Shown: positions 1 to 10,700 of the stretch, piece after piece
Layout of the letters: the number at the start of each line of letters is the position of its first letter
Position numbering within the stretch: the stretch's first letter is position 1
Assembly (NCBI GenBank): GCA_902777005.1
Contig: CACYSB010000011.1
Span: 1-64,000, forward strand
Source of the DNA: an uncultured Bacteroidota bacterium
GTDB lineage: Bacteria > Bacteroidota > Bacteroidia > Bacteroidales > P3
Length of the DNA stretch: 64,000 nt
Direction of reading: 5' to 3'
Made by a program: the position numbers and the translations under genes
Notes under the pieces: model-generated
Told to the model about the DNA's origin: nothing
Databases searched by the model: none
What the model saw: the letters and a program-made list of their open reading frames with translations, nothing else

Positions 1-2
1 AT

Positions 3-1169
<1,167 letters not shown>

Positions 1170-1227
1170 AATATTTTCGGCAAGGCACAATAAATGACAA
1201 ACCCCCTCGTTTGTTAGGGTGTCTTTT

Positions 1228-1300
1228 GCGATAGTAGCTCAGTTGGCAGAGCGGCGGCTTCCCAAGCCGCAGGTCGCGGGTTCGAACCCCGTCTATCGCT
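1228..1300 (+). tRNA. tRNA-Gly (anticodon CCC)
   Basis: A 73-base cloverleaf can be folded by eye: acceptor stem GCGATAG/CTATCGC, D-stem GCTC/GAGC, anticodon stem GCGGC/GCCGC with loop TTCCCAA, variable loop AGGTC, and T-arm GCGGG-TTCGAAC-CCCGT. The anticodon CCC reads GGG glycine codons. The discriminator base is T and no CCA is encoded. A strong intrinsic terminator begins ten bases after the tRNA end. Confidence 0.95.
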
Positions 1301-1309
1301 CCCGGGTTG

Positions 1310-1336
1310 CCGGGCGGTTATACCGCCCGGTTTTTA
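1310..1336 (+). terminator. Rho-independent terminator after tRNA-Gly
   Basis: Perfect 9-bp stem CCGGGCGGT/ACCGCCCGG with a 3-base loop, followed at once by five T residues. Confidence 0.9.
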
Positions 1337-1368
1337 TTTCGCAGGCAGCGAGATTTATTGCATTTTAT

Positions 1369-1399
1369 TTTGTCAAATTGTAAAAAAAGTGTATATTTG
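1369..1399 (+). promoter_or_regulatory. Bacteroidota sigma-ABfr-type promoter for the YitT gene
   Basis: TTTG at 1369-1372 and TATATTTG at 1392-1399 with exactly 19 bases between them match the known Bacteroidota -33/-7 consensus. The coding region starts 53 bases downstream of the -7 box, after a short hairpin-forming CCCCTAATAGGGG stretch. Confidence 0.8.
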
Positions 1400-1452
1400 C
1401 AGGGTTACCCCTAATAGGGGAGTGCTGGCTATGAACTAAAATACAAACGATT

Positions 1453-2409
1453 ATGACAAATACAACTGTAAAGAAAGACTGGAAAAAAGAATTGTGGGCC
1501 TACCTGCTGCTCATTGGCGGCAGCATTCTGTTCGCTGTCGGCGACGTGATGTTCGTCAACCCCTACCTCATGGCTCCCGGCGGCACATATGGTATCTCCA
1601 ACGTGTTGAATACCGTGTGGCCTTGGAAGATATCCTTGTACGCCATCTGCATGGATGTGCCCCTGCTCATCATAGGCACCTGGATTCTCGGTCCCAAGTT
1701 CGGCTTCAAGACCATCCTCTCCACAGCCCTCATCTTCGCGGCCACCTATGTCCTTGAGACCCTGTGGGGCTACAATCCGGTTATCTTCGACGGCAAGATT
1801 GTCGACGCTCCCATCGAGGGCATCTCCATGGTTCAGATACCCCACGACGGGGGCTGGTTCGTGCCTGACTACTTCCTCAACACCGTCGTGGCCGGCCTTA
1901 TTTACGGAGTGGCCATCGGCATGATATTCCGCAGCGGCGCCACCAGCGGCGGCAGCGACATCATCAGCATGATACTGCACAAGTACACCAAGATCAGCCT
2001 CGGCACCCTGGTGATGATTGTCGACGGCATCATCACGCTGAGCACCCTTGTGGCTTTCGGCGACATACGCCTGCCCATATACTCCATCATCATCATCTTC
2101 ATTGAGGGCAAGGTTATCGACCTCGTTGTCGAAGGCATGAAGAGCTACAAGACCATGTTCATCGTCACCGACGAGCTGGAGACTGTGCGCGACTATATCC
2201 TCAATGACCTCAAGCGCGGCGGCACCCTGCTGGTGGGCACGGGCCTCTATCAGGGCAACGAGCGCAAGATGATATACGTGACCCTCGACCGTGCCGACAT
2301 GGTGAAGCTCAAGAGCAACCTGCACCGCATCGACCCCGCGGCCTTCGTCAACATCATGGATAGTTCGGAGATATTGGGCACCGGCTTCAAAGCCCTGCCG
2401 AAGGAATAA
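1453..2409 (+). CDS. YitT family membrane protein with C-terminal DUF2179 domain
   Basis: Integral inner-membrane protein of 318 residues whose substrate is not known. Several hydrophobic segments are visible in the first two thirds (for example residues 17-40, 62-80, 85-102 and 138-160). The YitT signature GATSGGSDIISMIL lies near residue 165. The last 80 residues form the soluble DUF2179-like domain (LVGTGLYQGNERKMI). It has its own clear promoter and is followed four bases later by a glycosyltransferase gene, so the two are probably co-transcribed. Family assignment is firm; function is not. Confidence 0.88.
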   Translation: MTNTTVKKDWKKELWAYLLLIGGSILFAVGDVMFVNPYLMAPGGTYGISNVLNTVWPWKISLYAICMDVPLLIIGTWILGPKFGFKTILSTALIFAATYVLETLWGYNPVIFDGKIVDAPIEGISMVQIPHDGGWFVPDYFLNTVVAGLIYGVAIGMIFRSGATSGGSDIISMILHKYTKISLGTLVMIVDGIITLSTLVAFGDIRLPIYSIIIIFIEGKVIDLVVEGMKSYKTMFIVTDELETVRDYILNDLKRGGTLLVGTGLYQGNERKMIYVTLDRADMVKLKSNLHRIDPAAFVNIMDSSEILGTGFKALPKE

Positions 2410-2413
2410 GTAA

Positions 2414-3610
2414 ATGAAGGTACTCCAGATATGTAACAAGCCGCCCTATCCGCCTGTAGACGGAGGCACCATGGCAATGAACAGCATCACGCAGGGACTG
2501 CTGCGCGAGGGCTGTGAGGTGAAGGTGTTGGCTGTGGAGACCGACAAACACCCGGCCGACGTGGACAAGATGCCGGCTGACTACCGTGAGCGCACGCGTT
2601 TCGAGGCAGAGTATGTCGACCTTGGCGTCAAGCCCCTCGAAGCTGCTGTGGCCATGCTCTGCGGCGAGTCGTACCATGTGCGGCGCTACCGCAGCGAGGC
2701 TTTCGCCAAACGGCTGCGCAGCATATTGGAGCAGGAGGAGTTTGACGTGATACACATGGAGAGCCCATTCCTGACTCCCTACCTGCCCTTGATACGCAGT
2801 CTCTCGAAGGCCAAGGTTGTCCTGCGTGCCCACAACGTGGAGAACATCATTTGGAAGCGTGTGGCCGAGAGCACGCCCCACGGTCTCAGGCGCTGGTACC
2901 TGAAGCACCTGTCGCTGACCCTGCGGGCCTACGAGCTGGAGCACATCAACGACTACGACGGCGTGGTGTGCATCACGCGCAACGACGCCGATTATTTCAA
3001 GCAGAACGGTTGCCGCCGTCCGGTGACAGCAATCCCCTTCGGCGTGGAGCCCGAGGAATGCATGGGTGTGACCGTGGAGCCAGCCTCGTTGTTCCATATA
3101 GGTGCCATGGACTGGATGCCGAACCGCGAGAGCATAGAGTGGCTGCTGGACGAGGTGTGGCCCGTGGTGCACCGCGAGGTGCCACAGGCACACCTGTACC
3201 TTGCCGGACGCAAGATGCCGGAACGCTGGATGCATGCCGCTATCGATGGCGTAAGCGTGGTGGGCGAGGTGCCCGATGCGGGTTATTTTATTGCCGGCAA
3301 ACAGATTAACGTTGTGCCCCTGCGCAGCGGCAGCGGCATCAGGGTTAAGATAATTGAGGCTATGGCAGCCGGCAAGGCTGTGGTGACCACCAGCGTCGGT
3401 GCCCAGGGCATAGAGTACACCGACGGCGAGAATCTGCTCATCGCCGACACTCCGGAGCAGTTTGCACGCCAGATAAAGCGTCTGGTGGATGACCAGGACT
3501 ACTGCGCCAAGGTCGGCGAGGCCGCTGCAAGGCTCGTGGCGGAGCAGTACGATGTTAAGACACTGACGGACCGCCTGCTGCGGTTCTATGAAGAAATACT
3601 GGAGCTATGA
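2414..3610 (+). CDS. Glycosyltransferase family 4-like protein
   Basis: Predicted GT-B glycosyltransferase of 398 residues that moves a sugar from a nucleotide donor, probably onto surface polysaccharide or glycan. The N-terminal acceptor domain starts MKVLQICNKPPYPPVDGGT. The C-terminal donor-binding domain shows LFHIGAMDWMPNRES near residue 220 and the diagnostic PLRSGSGIRVKIIEAMAAGK stretch near 302, including the E-x7-E type region. The gene lies 4 bases after the YitT gene and overlaps the next gene by four bases (ATGA), so it is part of an operon. Acceptor and sugar cannot be told from sequence. Confidence 0.9.
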   Translation: MKVLQICNKPPYPPVDGGTMAMNSITQGLLREGCEVKVLAVETDKHPADVDKMPADYRERTRFEAEYVDLGVKPLEAAVAMLCGESYHVRRYRSEAFAKRLRSILEQEEFDVIHMESPFLTPYLPLIRSLSKAKVVLRAHNVENIIWKRVAESTPHGLRRWYLKHLSLTLRAYELEHINDYDGVVCITRNDADYFKQNGCRRPVTAIPFGVEPEECMGVTVEPASLFHIGAMDWMPNRESIEWLLDEVWPVVHREVPQAHLYLAGRKMPERWMHAAIDGVSVVGEVPDAGYFIAGKQINVVPLRSGSGIRVKIIEAMAAGKAVVTTSVGAQGIEYTDGENLLIADTPEQFARQIKRLVDDQDYCAKVGEAAARLVAEQYDVKTLTDRLLRFYEEILEL

Positions 3611-4131
3611 AAAAGATACTGAAAACGGTAGTGCTTGCATTTTTGATGGCCATGGCGTCATCGGCGGTGGCACAGATAACTATCCCGGGTACCAGTGTGA
3701 GTTTCCGGCTCAACGGCGACGATTGGCGCTACCTGCGCACATTCAAGCTTGAAGATGGAGCCGATATCTACCTCTACTACTATGTTGGGCATGTTTTGGT
3801 CGACCTTGAGGGCGACACCGTGCTGCCGTGTCTTAGAATATACGTCAACGAGGACTATGATGGTGACGTGTATGAGCTGGCATACGACCGATATATGCTG
3901 CAACCATTCCAGTCGGTGGACGAGTACACCCACGGACCGGGACTGCCCAAGGACGGCGGCATCGGTTATATGGGAGCATACACCAACCCATCGAGCCAGA
4001 AGGATTACCAATTCCTTATGACATACTTCAAGAGCCGTGGTACTGCCGTGGAGTTCAGACTTGAGACAACCAAGGACACCTTTGAGGAGATGGAGTTCGA
4101 ATTCAAGGACATTCTGGGAACGTTAAAATAG
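3607..4131 (+). CDS. Small secreted protein of unknown function
   Basis: A 174-residue protein I do not recognise. It begins with a clear signal peptide (Lys at 2-3, hydrophobic run to about residue 18, cleavage likely after SSAVAQ), so the mature protein of about 150 residues should be periplasmic or outer-membrane associated. The mature part is rich in Tyr, Asp and Glu and looks beta-rich; it has no cysteine pair and no lipobox. The start overlaps the stop of the glycosyltransferase gene (ATGA) and the next gene follows six bases later, so translation is probably coupled. A role alongside the next gene's envelope protein is an inference from position only. Confidence 0.8.
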   Translation: MKKILKTVVLAFLMAMASSAVAQITIPGTSVSFRLNGDDWRYLRTFKLEDGADIYLYYYVGHVLVDLEGDTVLPCLRIYVNEDYDGDVYELAYDRYMLQPFQSVDEYTHGPGLPKDGGIGYMGAYTNPSSQKDYQFLMTYFKSRGTAVEFRLETTKDTFEEMEFEFKDILGTLK

Positions 4132-4137
4132 CAACTC

Positions 4138-6897
4138 ATGAAGAAGAAACTAATGATACTGATGACCTGTGCTCTGGCCGCCGTTGGCGTGGCACAGGTG
4201 TCGCCCGGCGACGCACTCGGCGACTATGAGGACCGCTTTACGAAGCTCAACAAGGCATATGCCAAGGAGCCGGACAACGTGGAGAATCTGTACAACATGG
4301 CGATGTTCTACTTCGACAATTCGCACCCTATGCGCAACTTGCCTATGGCCATGAAGTACATACAGCGTGCCGAGGCCAAGCATATCGAGTTGTTGGAGAA
4401 CGACAAGTTGGGCGAATTGACGCGTCTGGCCCGCAAGAACATCACTCTCACCACAATTCGTCAGACCAAGCAGGCCATAAGCGATGCCGCCTACAACACG
4501 CTGGAACTGCGTACCGACATGAGCCGTGTGGAACTCGATACTTACCTTGATGCTTTTGGTATCGACATCGAGCTTGTGCGTCTGCTGCGCCAGCGCCGCA
4601 TCAACCAGGTTTATGATGAGGATATGCGCAAAGGTACAGCCGAGGCTTATTACCACTTCATATTCAACTATCCCGGCACCCGTGAGGCTGAGCAGATGGA
4701 GGAGCGCCTTGCACGCCTCGCGCCTGGACTCTTCGAGGGCGTGACCACGGAATATCAGGCCGACACCATAGCTGCAAGCTATGAACTGAGTCCTTCGGTG
4801 CAGCGTGCTGCTGAAAAGCAGAAGAGCCGTATAGCATATGCAAATGCCAGCAAGCGCAACACCATAGCCGCCTATAATGACTTCCTGAGCAAATACCCTT
4901 CAAGTGACGAACACCTGCAGGCCAGAGAACGGCTTTCCACCCTGCTGGAGGTGAAGTATTCATCCCTGCATACGGCAAAGGAGTATGCCGACTTTGTAGA
5001 GTCTAATGCCGATAATGCCTTGGCCGACAGTGCACTGCTGCAGATGCGCCGCCTTATATACGACAATCGCGACATCGAGGCGGCACGACTCTATCTCTCA
5101 CGCTTCAAGCTCGATCCGTACTACAGCGAGGTTTACAACAAGTACTATTCGTGGCATGCCGAAGAGGGCAACATGTCTCCGATAAGCAAGTTTGTGAAAG
5201 AGAATCCTGACTATCCTCACCAGCGTGCCGTGGAGGCTGACATTGAACGGGCTAGGCGTATAGACAGGGTGAACCTCATGGAGGATTTTATAGAGGTGGA
5301 CTATACTAAATACGCTGGATATGTGCGACAAATGATGGGTAAGCGCATTGCCATAGTACCTTTGCAGCGAATGATACAGTCCCAGCTCACAATGCACAAC
5401 TATGCAGGTGCCCTTGCCAGGGTGCGCCAGTTTGATTTGTGCTTTGAGAATGTGGGCCACAGCGAGTATGTAGAACTGCAGCAGTTGCTGGCGGCACCCT
5501 CGTCGGGGCACAAACTGTCTCCAGTGCTCACGGCTACTTACAATATACAGAACCCCAGCTACAACAAGGCAGAGAATCGAATGTATTACACCCGTATCGG
5601 TACCACACGCCGCATATGCTACGCTGAGAAGAAGGGTGGTGTATGGCAGCCTGCCGGTGATGCGCGTTTTGCAAACACCGACAATGACGGGCTCACAATT
5701 TACGGCTTCTATGCCGACGGCAGTCACATGTTGCTTGGCAGTGCCGGTGATATATGGATTGCCGAGAAGGATGGTGACCAGTGGCGTGTCAGCGATATAC
5801 CGCCGTATCCGGTGAACACGGACTATGTTGAGACCGATGCCTATATGTTGCCCGACGGTAGTGGTATGCTACTGGCCTCGGACCGTCCCAATGGGCAGAA
5901 CCTGCAGCCTTCAGGAACGTTATTCCACGGAGACACGGCTTTGGCTTCGGATCTGTATTTCATCCCCTACACCCAGAACGGATGGGGTACAGCCGTTAAT
6001 CTTGGCTCTGTGGTGAATACCCCATATAGTGAGCGTAGTCCCATACTTAGTCGTAACCTAAAGACTCTCTATTTCGTTACCGATGGGCGTGGAGGTCTTG
6101 GTTATGGCGATGTGTATATGTGTACACGCGAGGATGTGGAGGACTGGACGGGATGGAGCAAGCCCCGCAATATGGGCAAGGAAATCAACACAGGATTCAA
6201 GGAGGCTAATGTCGCTTTCGGTCCTGACGAGAAAACACTTGTGGTGACAAGCAACTACAGCCTTGGCCGCTACTCGGCCTATTCTTACCCCACTTCGCAC
6301 GATATATCAAATACCTATATGTCATATACACTTGATGTTCTTGGCATGGAGACGTTCCTCTTCCGGGTGCGTGTGGCTGACCTTACGCAACAAGACGTCA
6401 CCCAGGTGGTGGAGTACTCCGGTGAGGGCCATAGTGTGGAGCTTTACGTACATAAGGACAAGCGCTATGCTGTGTTAGGTGATGCTGGTATGTACTTTGT
6501 ACCTGCCGTCATACTCGACCCCAAATCCAAGACGCGGCAGAGACTGAAAGGATACACGTTACCCGTGATGGTAGCCATGGACAAGCCTGTACCGCTTTAT
6601 GCTGTTGATTTCGAGAAATCATCGGCAAACCTGCTGCCAATATCGCTTATGCAGCTTGAGCAGTTGGCACGTTTTATGGAGCAAAACTCTGGCGGAATGG
6701 TGGAGATAGTGGTGAATGTAGATGGTCGTGACGATGCCTTGTGTTATAATCTCTCCCTGGAACGCGGCCGTGCTATAAAGGATTATTTGATGGTGGAAGG
6801 TGTCGATGAAAGCCGTATCACCATCTCTGCCTATGGCAATGTTAATGCCAAGAAGGGCGCAGTACCGGGTGTCAGCATACGTTTTCGTGACAAGTAA
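4138..6897 (+). CDS. TPR/PD40 beta-propeller/OmpA-domain envelope protein
   Basis: Multi-domain periplasmic or outer-membrane protein of 919 residues. It has a signal peptide (residues 1 to about 20, no lipobox), a helical TPR-like first half (about 25-430), and a PD40/WD40-type propeller (about 475-710) with repeats such as YYTRIG, LLASDRPNGQ and YFVTDGRGGLGYGDVY. The OmpA-type peptidoglycan-binding domain occupies about 815-919, where NLSLERGRAIKDYL matches the N-x2-LS-x2-RA pattern. This order resembles PorE-type proteins of the T9SS and related gliding proteins, so anchoring a surface machine to peptidoglycan is plausible. That link is inference. The gene sits six bases after a small secreted protein. 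Confidence 0.82.
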   Translation: MKKKLMILMTCALAAVGVAQVSPGDALGDYEDRFTKLNKAYAKEPDNVENLYNMAMFYFDNSHPMRNLPMAMKYIQRAEAKHIELLENDKLGELTRLARKNITLTTIRQTKQAISDAAYNTLELRTDMSRVELDTYLDAFGIDIELVRLLRQRRINQVYDEDMRKGTAEAYYHFIFNYPGTREAEQMEERLARLAPGLFEGVTTEYQADTIAASYELSPSVQRAAEKQKSRIAYANASKRNTIAAYNDFLSKYPSSDEHLQARERLSTLLEVKYSSLHTAKEYADFVESNADNALADSALLQMRRLIYDNRDIEAARLYLSRFKLDPYYSEVYNKYYSWHAEEGNMSPISKFVKENPDYPHQRAVEADIERARRIDRVNLMEDFIEVDYTKYAGYVRQMMGKRIAIVPLQRMIQSQLTMHNYAGALARVRQFDLCFENVGHSEYVELQQLLAAPSSGHKLSPVLTATYNIQNPSYNKAENRMYYTRIGTTRRICYAEKKGGVWQPAGDARFANTDNDGLTIYGFYADGSHMLLGSAGDIWIAEKDGDQWRVSDIPPYPVNTDYVETDAYMLPDGSGMLLASDRPNGQNLQPSGTLFHGDTALASDLYFIPYTQNGWGTAVNLGSVVNTPYSERSPILSRNLKTLYFVTDGRGGLGYGDVYMCTREDVEDWTGWSKPRNMGKEINTGFKEANVAFGPDEKTLVVTSNYSLGRYSAYSYPTSHDISNTYMSYTLDVLGMETFLFRVRVADLTQQDVTQVVEYSGEGHSVELYVHKDKRYAVLGDAGMYFVPAVILDPKSKTRQRLKGYTLPVMVAMDKPVPLYAVDFEKSSANLLPISLMQLEQLARFMEQNSGGMVEIVVNVDGRDDALCYNLSLERGRAIKDYLMVEGVDESRITISAYGNVNAKKGAVPGVSIRFRDK

Positions 6898-6918
6898 CAG
6901 AATCTAAAACCTCTATAT

Positions 6919-7731
6919 ATGGAACAGCACCGTACAATCACCGTAGAAGGACGTACCGTACACTATCGCGACGAAGGCCGCGAGAATACTCGTACCTTAG
7001 TGTTGCTGCATGGTTTTTTGCAGAATCTAGATGTGTGGAGCTCCTATGTGCTCTCTTATATGAGCCGCTTCCGCGTTATCACGATAGACCTTCCCGGGCA
7101 CGGCCTCACAGAGACGTTCTGCGATGTACATACCATGGACTTTATGGCTAAGATAGTAAAGTCAGTGCTCAACGAGGCCGGCGTGGACCAGTGTGTCATG
7201 GTAGGCCATTCTATGGGTGGCTATGTTGCCCTTGCTTTCGCCGAGAAGTATCCTTATTCATTGCGCGGATTAGGATTGGTAAGTTCTCATGCTATGGCTG
7301 ATAGCGAGGAACACCGCCGTTATCGTGATGAAGTATGTATGCAGGTTCAAGAGAACAGGGCTTCATACATAGTTGGCTTTGTGCCGCCACTTTTCGATGA
7401 TAGTAAACGCGCGGCGCTTTCCAAGGATATCAAAGATTTGCAGGATCAGTGTCTGCTGACTACAGCAGCTTCCATCGTGGCTTCCCAACGCGGCATGGCC
7501 CAGCGTCCCTCGCGTGTACAGACCCTCGCTTCACTCGACATGCCGACGTTGTTCGTATATGGCAAGAACGATGTCCGTATTCCCGTTGAACTGGCAATAG
7601 GTGGAGCAATGATGGCGCGGCGGCCAGAGATACTACTGTTAGAGGATGTGGCCCATATGGCATTTATGGAAGAGCGTGAATACCTAAAACCACGCCTCGC
7701 CAATTTTGTCGATACATGTTATAATTCTTGA
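6919..7731 (+). CDS. Alpha/beta hydrolase
   Basis: Cytoplasmic hydrolase of 270 residues with a full alpha/beta-hydrolase fold pattern: oxyanion-hole motif LLHGFLQN near residue 30, nucleophile elbow GHSMGGY (Ser near residue 95), a likely acid in YGKNDVRIP near 215, and the catalytic His in EDVAHMAF near 240. It most resembles the carboxylesterase/haloalkane-dehalogenase-like branch, but the substrate cannot be named. It lies 21 bases after the TPR/PD40/OmpA gene in the same direction. There is no signal peptide, in contrast to its neighbours. Confidence 0.88.
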   Translation: MEQHRTITVEGRTVHYRDEGRENTRTLVLLHGFLQNLDVWSSYVLSYMSRFRVITIDLPGHGLTETFCDVHTMDFMAKIVKSVLNEAGVDQCVMVGHSMGGYVALAFAEKYPYSLRGLGLVSSHAMADSEEHRRYRDEVCMQVQENRASYIVGFVPPLFDDSKRAALSKDIKDLQDQCLLTTAASIVASQRGMAQRPSRVQTLASLDMPTLFVYGKNDVRIPVELAIGGAMMARRPEILLLEDVAHMAFMEEREYLKPRLANFVDTCYNS

Positions 7732-7767
7732 AAACGAAATAAAGAGACAATTGAAAAAACAGAATAA

Positions 7768-7780
7768 TTATTAACCAAAA
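7768..7780 (+). promoter_or_regulatory. Leader motif TTATTAACCAAAA before a T9SS cargo gene
   Basis: The same 13 bases occur before the other T9SS cargo gene (61539-61551, minus strand). Both copies end 10-11 bases before the start codon, where a ribosome would bind. Two copies only; the role is inferred. Confidence 0.35.
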
Positions 7781-7790
7781 TTTCTGAGTT

Positions 7791-10700
7791 ATGTTAAAAA
7801 AATTATTAAAAACTTTTGTGGCCATGTTGGCTATAGCAACGGCCACAGGACCCGCGATGGGCAAGGCGCCCGTCTGCGTGGCTGACAAGGCTGAGCCACA
7901 GTTGGCTTGGCAGAATGTGCCTGACGGAGGTGTCACTGCCTGCATGGGCTTCGAAAACAATGTCGTGTTGCCTACCGTGGATATGGACGACGACTTTGAA
8001 GCCGCACACGCTTTAGACATTCGCTTCGGTACCACCAATCCGGAAGTCCTTACCCTCGACGGCATATATGGTTTCACGCTGCATGGTGCAGGAAGTTGTG
8101 TTGTCTATGCCGTGTTCGACGGTGACAACGACTACCTCTACGACTCTGTGGCGTACAACGTCACTGTTGTCATTCCCGACACAATCACCTTGAGCCTCAA
8201 CATAGGAGGCTCTGTTCAGTTGGGTACTGTCGCGCGCCCCAGCGGGATTATGGGACAGTATATTGTCGTTCCCGGTAGCGAAGTGATTGCCACCGCAACG
8301 CCGGATGCAAATCACTACCTTGTGCGCTTTGATAACGACGAGCCCATCAACAGCAATGTCGCCCAGCAGAAGCCGTACACTATCAACGGCAACACCACTA
8401 TTTCTGTCAGATTCGCCGCCAAGCCTGTGTTGACGCTGGAGCAGAACGAGGAGTGGGGAGATATGAGTGTTTCTATCAATCCAAACATTGTCACGCTCTT
8501 CGAAGAAGACTTTGATGACTGGGCTACTCTTGGTGGCCATGGATGGTCTTTTGTTGACAATGACGGCGACGGCATCAACTGGAAACTAGCCGTCGATGGT
8601 CTGGCGCAAGATGTTGACTACTCTACCCTGATTGGCATGTCCGGTCCGGTACGTCTCTATTCGGAATCATACAGTCTTATCGACGGCTCCTATGATGCCG
8701 ACAATTGGGCCATCACCCCAGCCATCATTCTCGGCGAAGATTCCCGGTTGAGCTACTATGTGGGTGTGGGTGATTTAGAATTCCCCGATAAATTAGGTGT
8801 ATATATCGGTACGACTGCCGACATATCCTCTATGACAGCCCTTCTTGAACCAACAACTGTTATTGTTGATGGTATTAACCAAATGGAGGAGCGTATTGTA
8901 GATTTGAGTAATTACGACGGTCAGACCGTTTACATCGCCTTCCGTCATCAGGAGGATGATGGGTATATCCTTTTTGTTGACGACATCAAGGTGACAAGCG
9001 CTGAATATACTACGCTGCCATCAAGTGTCGATAACACCTACAGATTAGACTACGGAACGGTTGCCAAGATTACTGCCAATGCTGATGCCCAGTATTATGT
9101 GTATGGATGGCAGAATGAGAGCGGTGACACCTATACCGAGGACGTCACATACAGTAACTATGCTATCACTGATCCGGGTAATTACCTTCCTACCACTTCG
9201 GCATTGACACTCACCGTTTTCGGTGACACCACTGCAATGGCTTTCTTCTACTTGCACAGTTATGACGTCACTGCCACGGTAGCCTCGACAGAGGATATTC
9301 GTGGTACGGTTAGTATAAGCTACACCGACATCTACGATGCGACACATATCGCGGTTGATGCAGCTAATGGCACTATCTCGGCTAAAGGTGGCACGACCAC
9401 AACCCTTGTTGCTACACCGGTTGCTGGATATCAATTTGTCAACTGGACTGATGGTGATGTCGTTTTGGGTACAAGTAACACGCTTGATGTGGTTGAGGCA
9501 ACGACGGTTACCGCCAATTTCGATACTGCCCGCGCCGAACTTAAATGGAGCGCCGACGCATTCACTGGCTACACCATGATAGACTTCAACAACTGGGCAC
9601 CTACTGTACTTAATCCTCATGAAGTTGAAGTGCGTTACGGCTCGGTTGACAATGCGATAACTGTTGATGCCATCACAGGAGCCATTGGTTTTGAGAGCAC
9701 CGGAACTATTCCGGGTCATTTTGTTGTCACAACCGGTACTTACACTATCTATGCTGTCCACGACCTCACCCAAGAGTACTTTTACGATTCGGTGGCCTAC
9801 ACCCTTACTGTAGAGCAGGGCTGCGTGACGGGATTGCAGAAAAATATTGCTGACGGTGGAGAGGTTAGTTTCAGTACCTTTACCGCTGTACCTACATTGA
9901 CGGCCTGCTACGATGTGTCTGAGCCGACGACTGGTTCCTTTGCCCATGATACTGAGGTTGGCTTGTTGGCTGAACCGGCTACGGGTTATCACTTCGTGAA
10001 CTGGACCGAGCAGATTGAGGTTAGCCCAGTTTCCGAAATCAGCGACCAGGCAGCCTATACTTATACCGTGCCTAACGCCATGGCTGTTATCCTTGAGGCT
10101 AACTTCGATACCAACATCTACAATGTTACTGCCACCTCAAGCAACGATGAAATCGGTACTGTTACCGGTTCCGGTCAGGTGAAGCACTTCCGTAGTACCG
10201 AGCTAGTTGCTACCGCTAAGCATGGCTATCACTTTGTGGCTTGGGTTAACATGAATGGCGACGAGGTGAGCACCACCAGCAGCATCACCATCATCCCTGT
10301 TGGCGACACTTCTCTTACCGCCATATTTGATACCAATATATATAATACAGTGTGGACCGGCGATACAACCGTTACCTATAGTAGCCAGCCCTATACTGGC
10401 ATCAAAGCCACCTATACCGACTATATGGGCATCGAGCACACGCCGGCATTGACCTTTGTGTGCGGTAATGAGACTATCACTACACCTGACTATCCCGTGA
10501 CAGTAGGTACATGGACCGTCAGCGCGGCAGTACCGGATGGCGACTCGTTAATCTCGCCCGTCACTACATTTGTCATCGCACGTGCTACTATTTATGTGAG
10601 TGGCGTTGAAGTCGAAACTGCCAAGTTCTTCGATGGCACCACCGATGCTGTGGTGACCAACCAGGGCACTTTGACCAATGTCCAGGGCAACGACGCTGTG

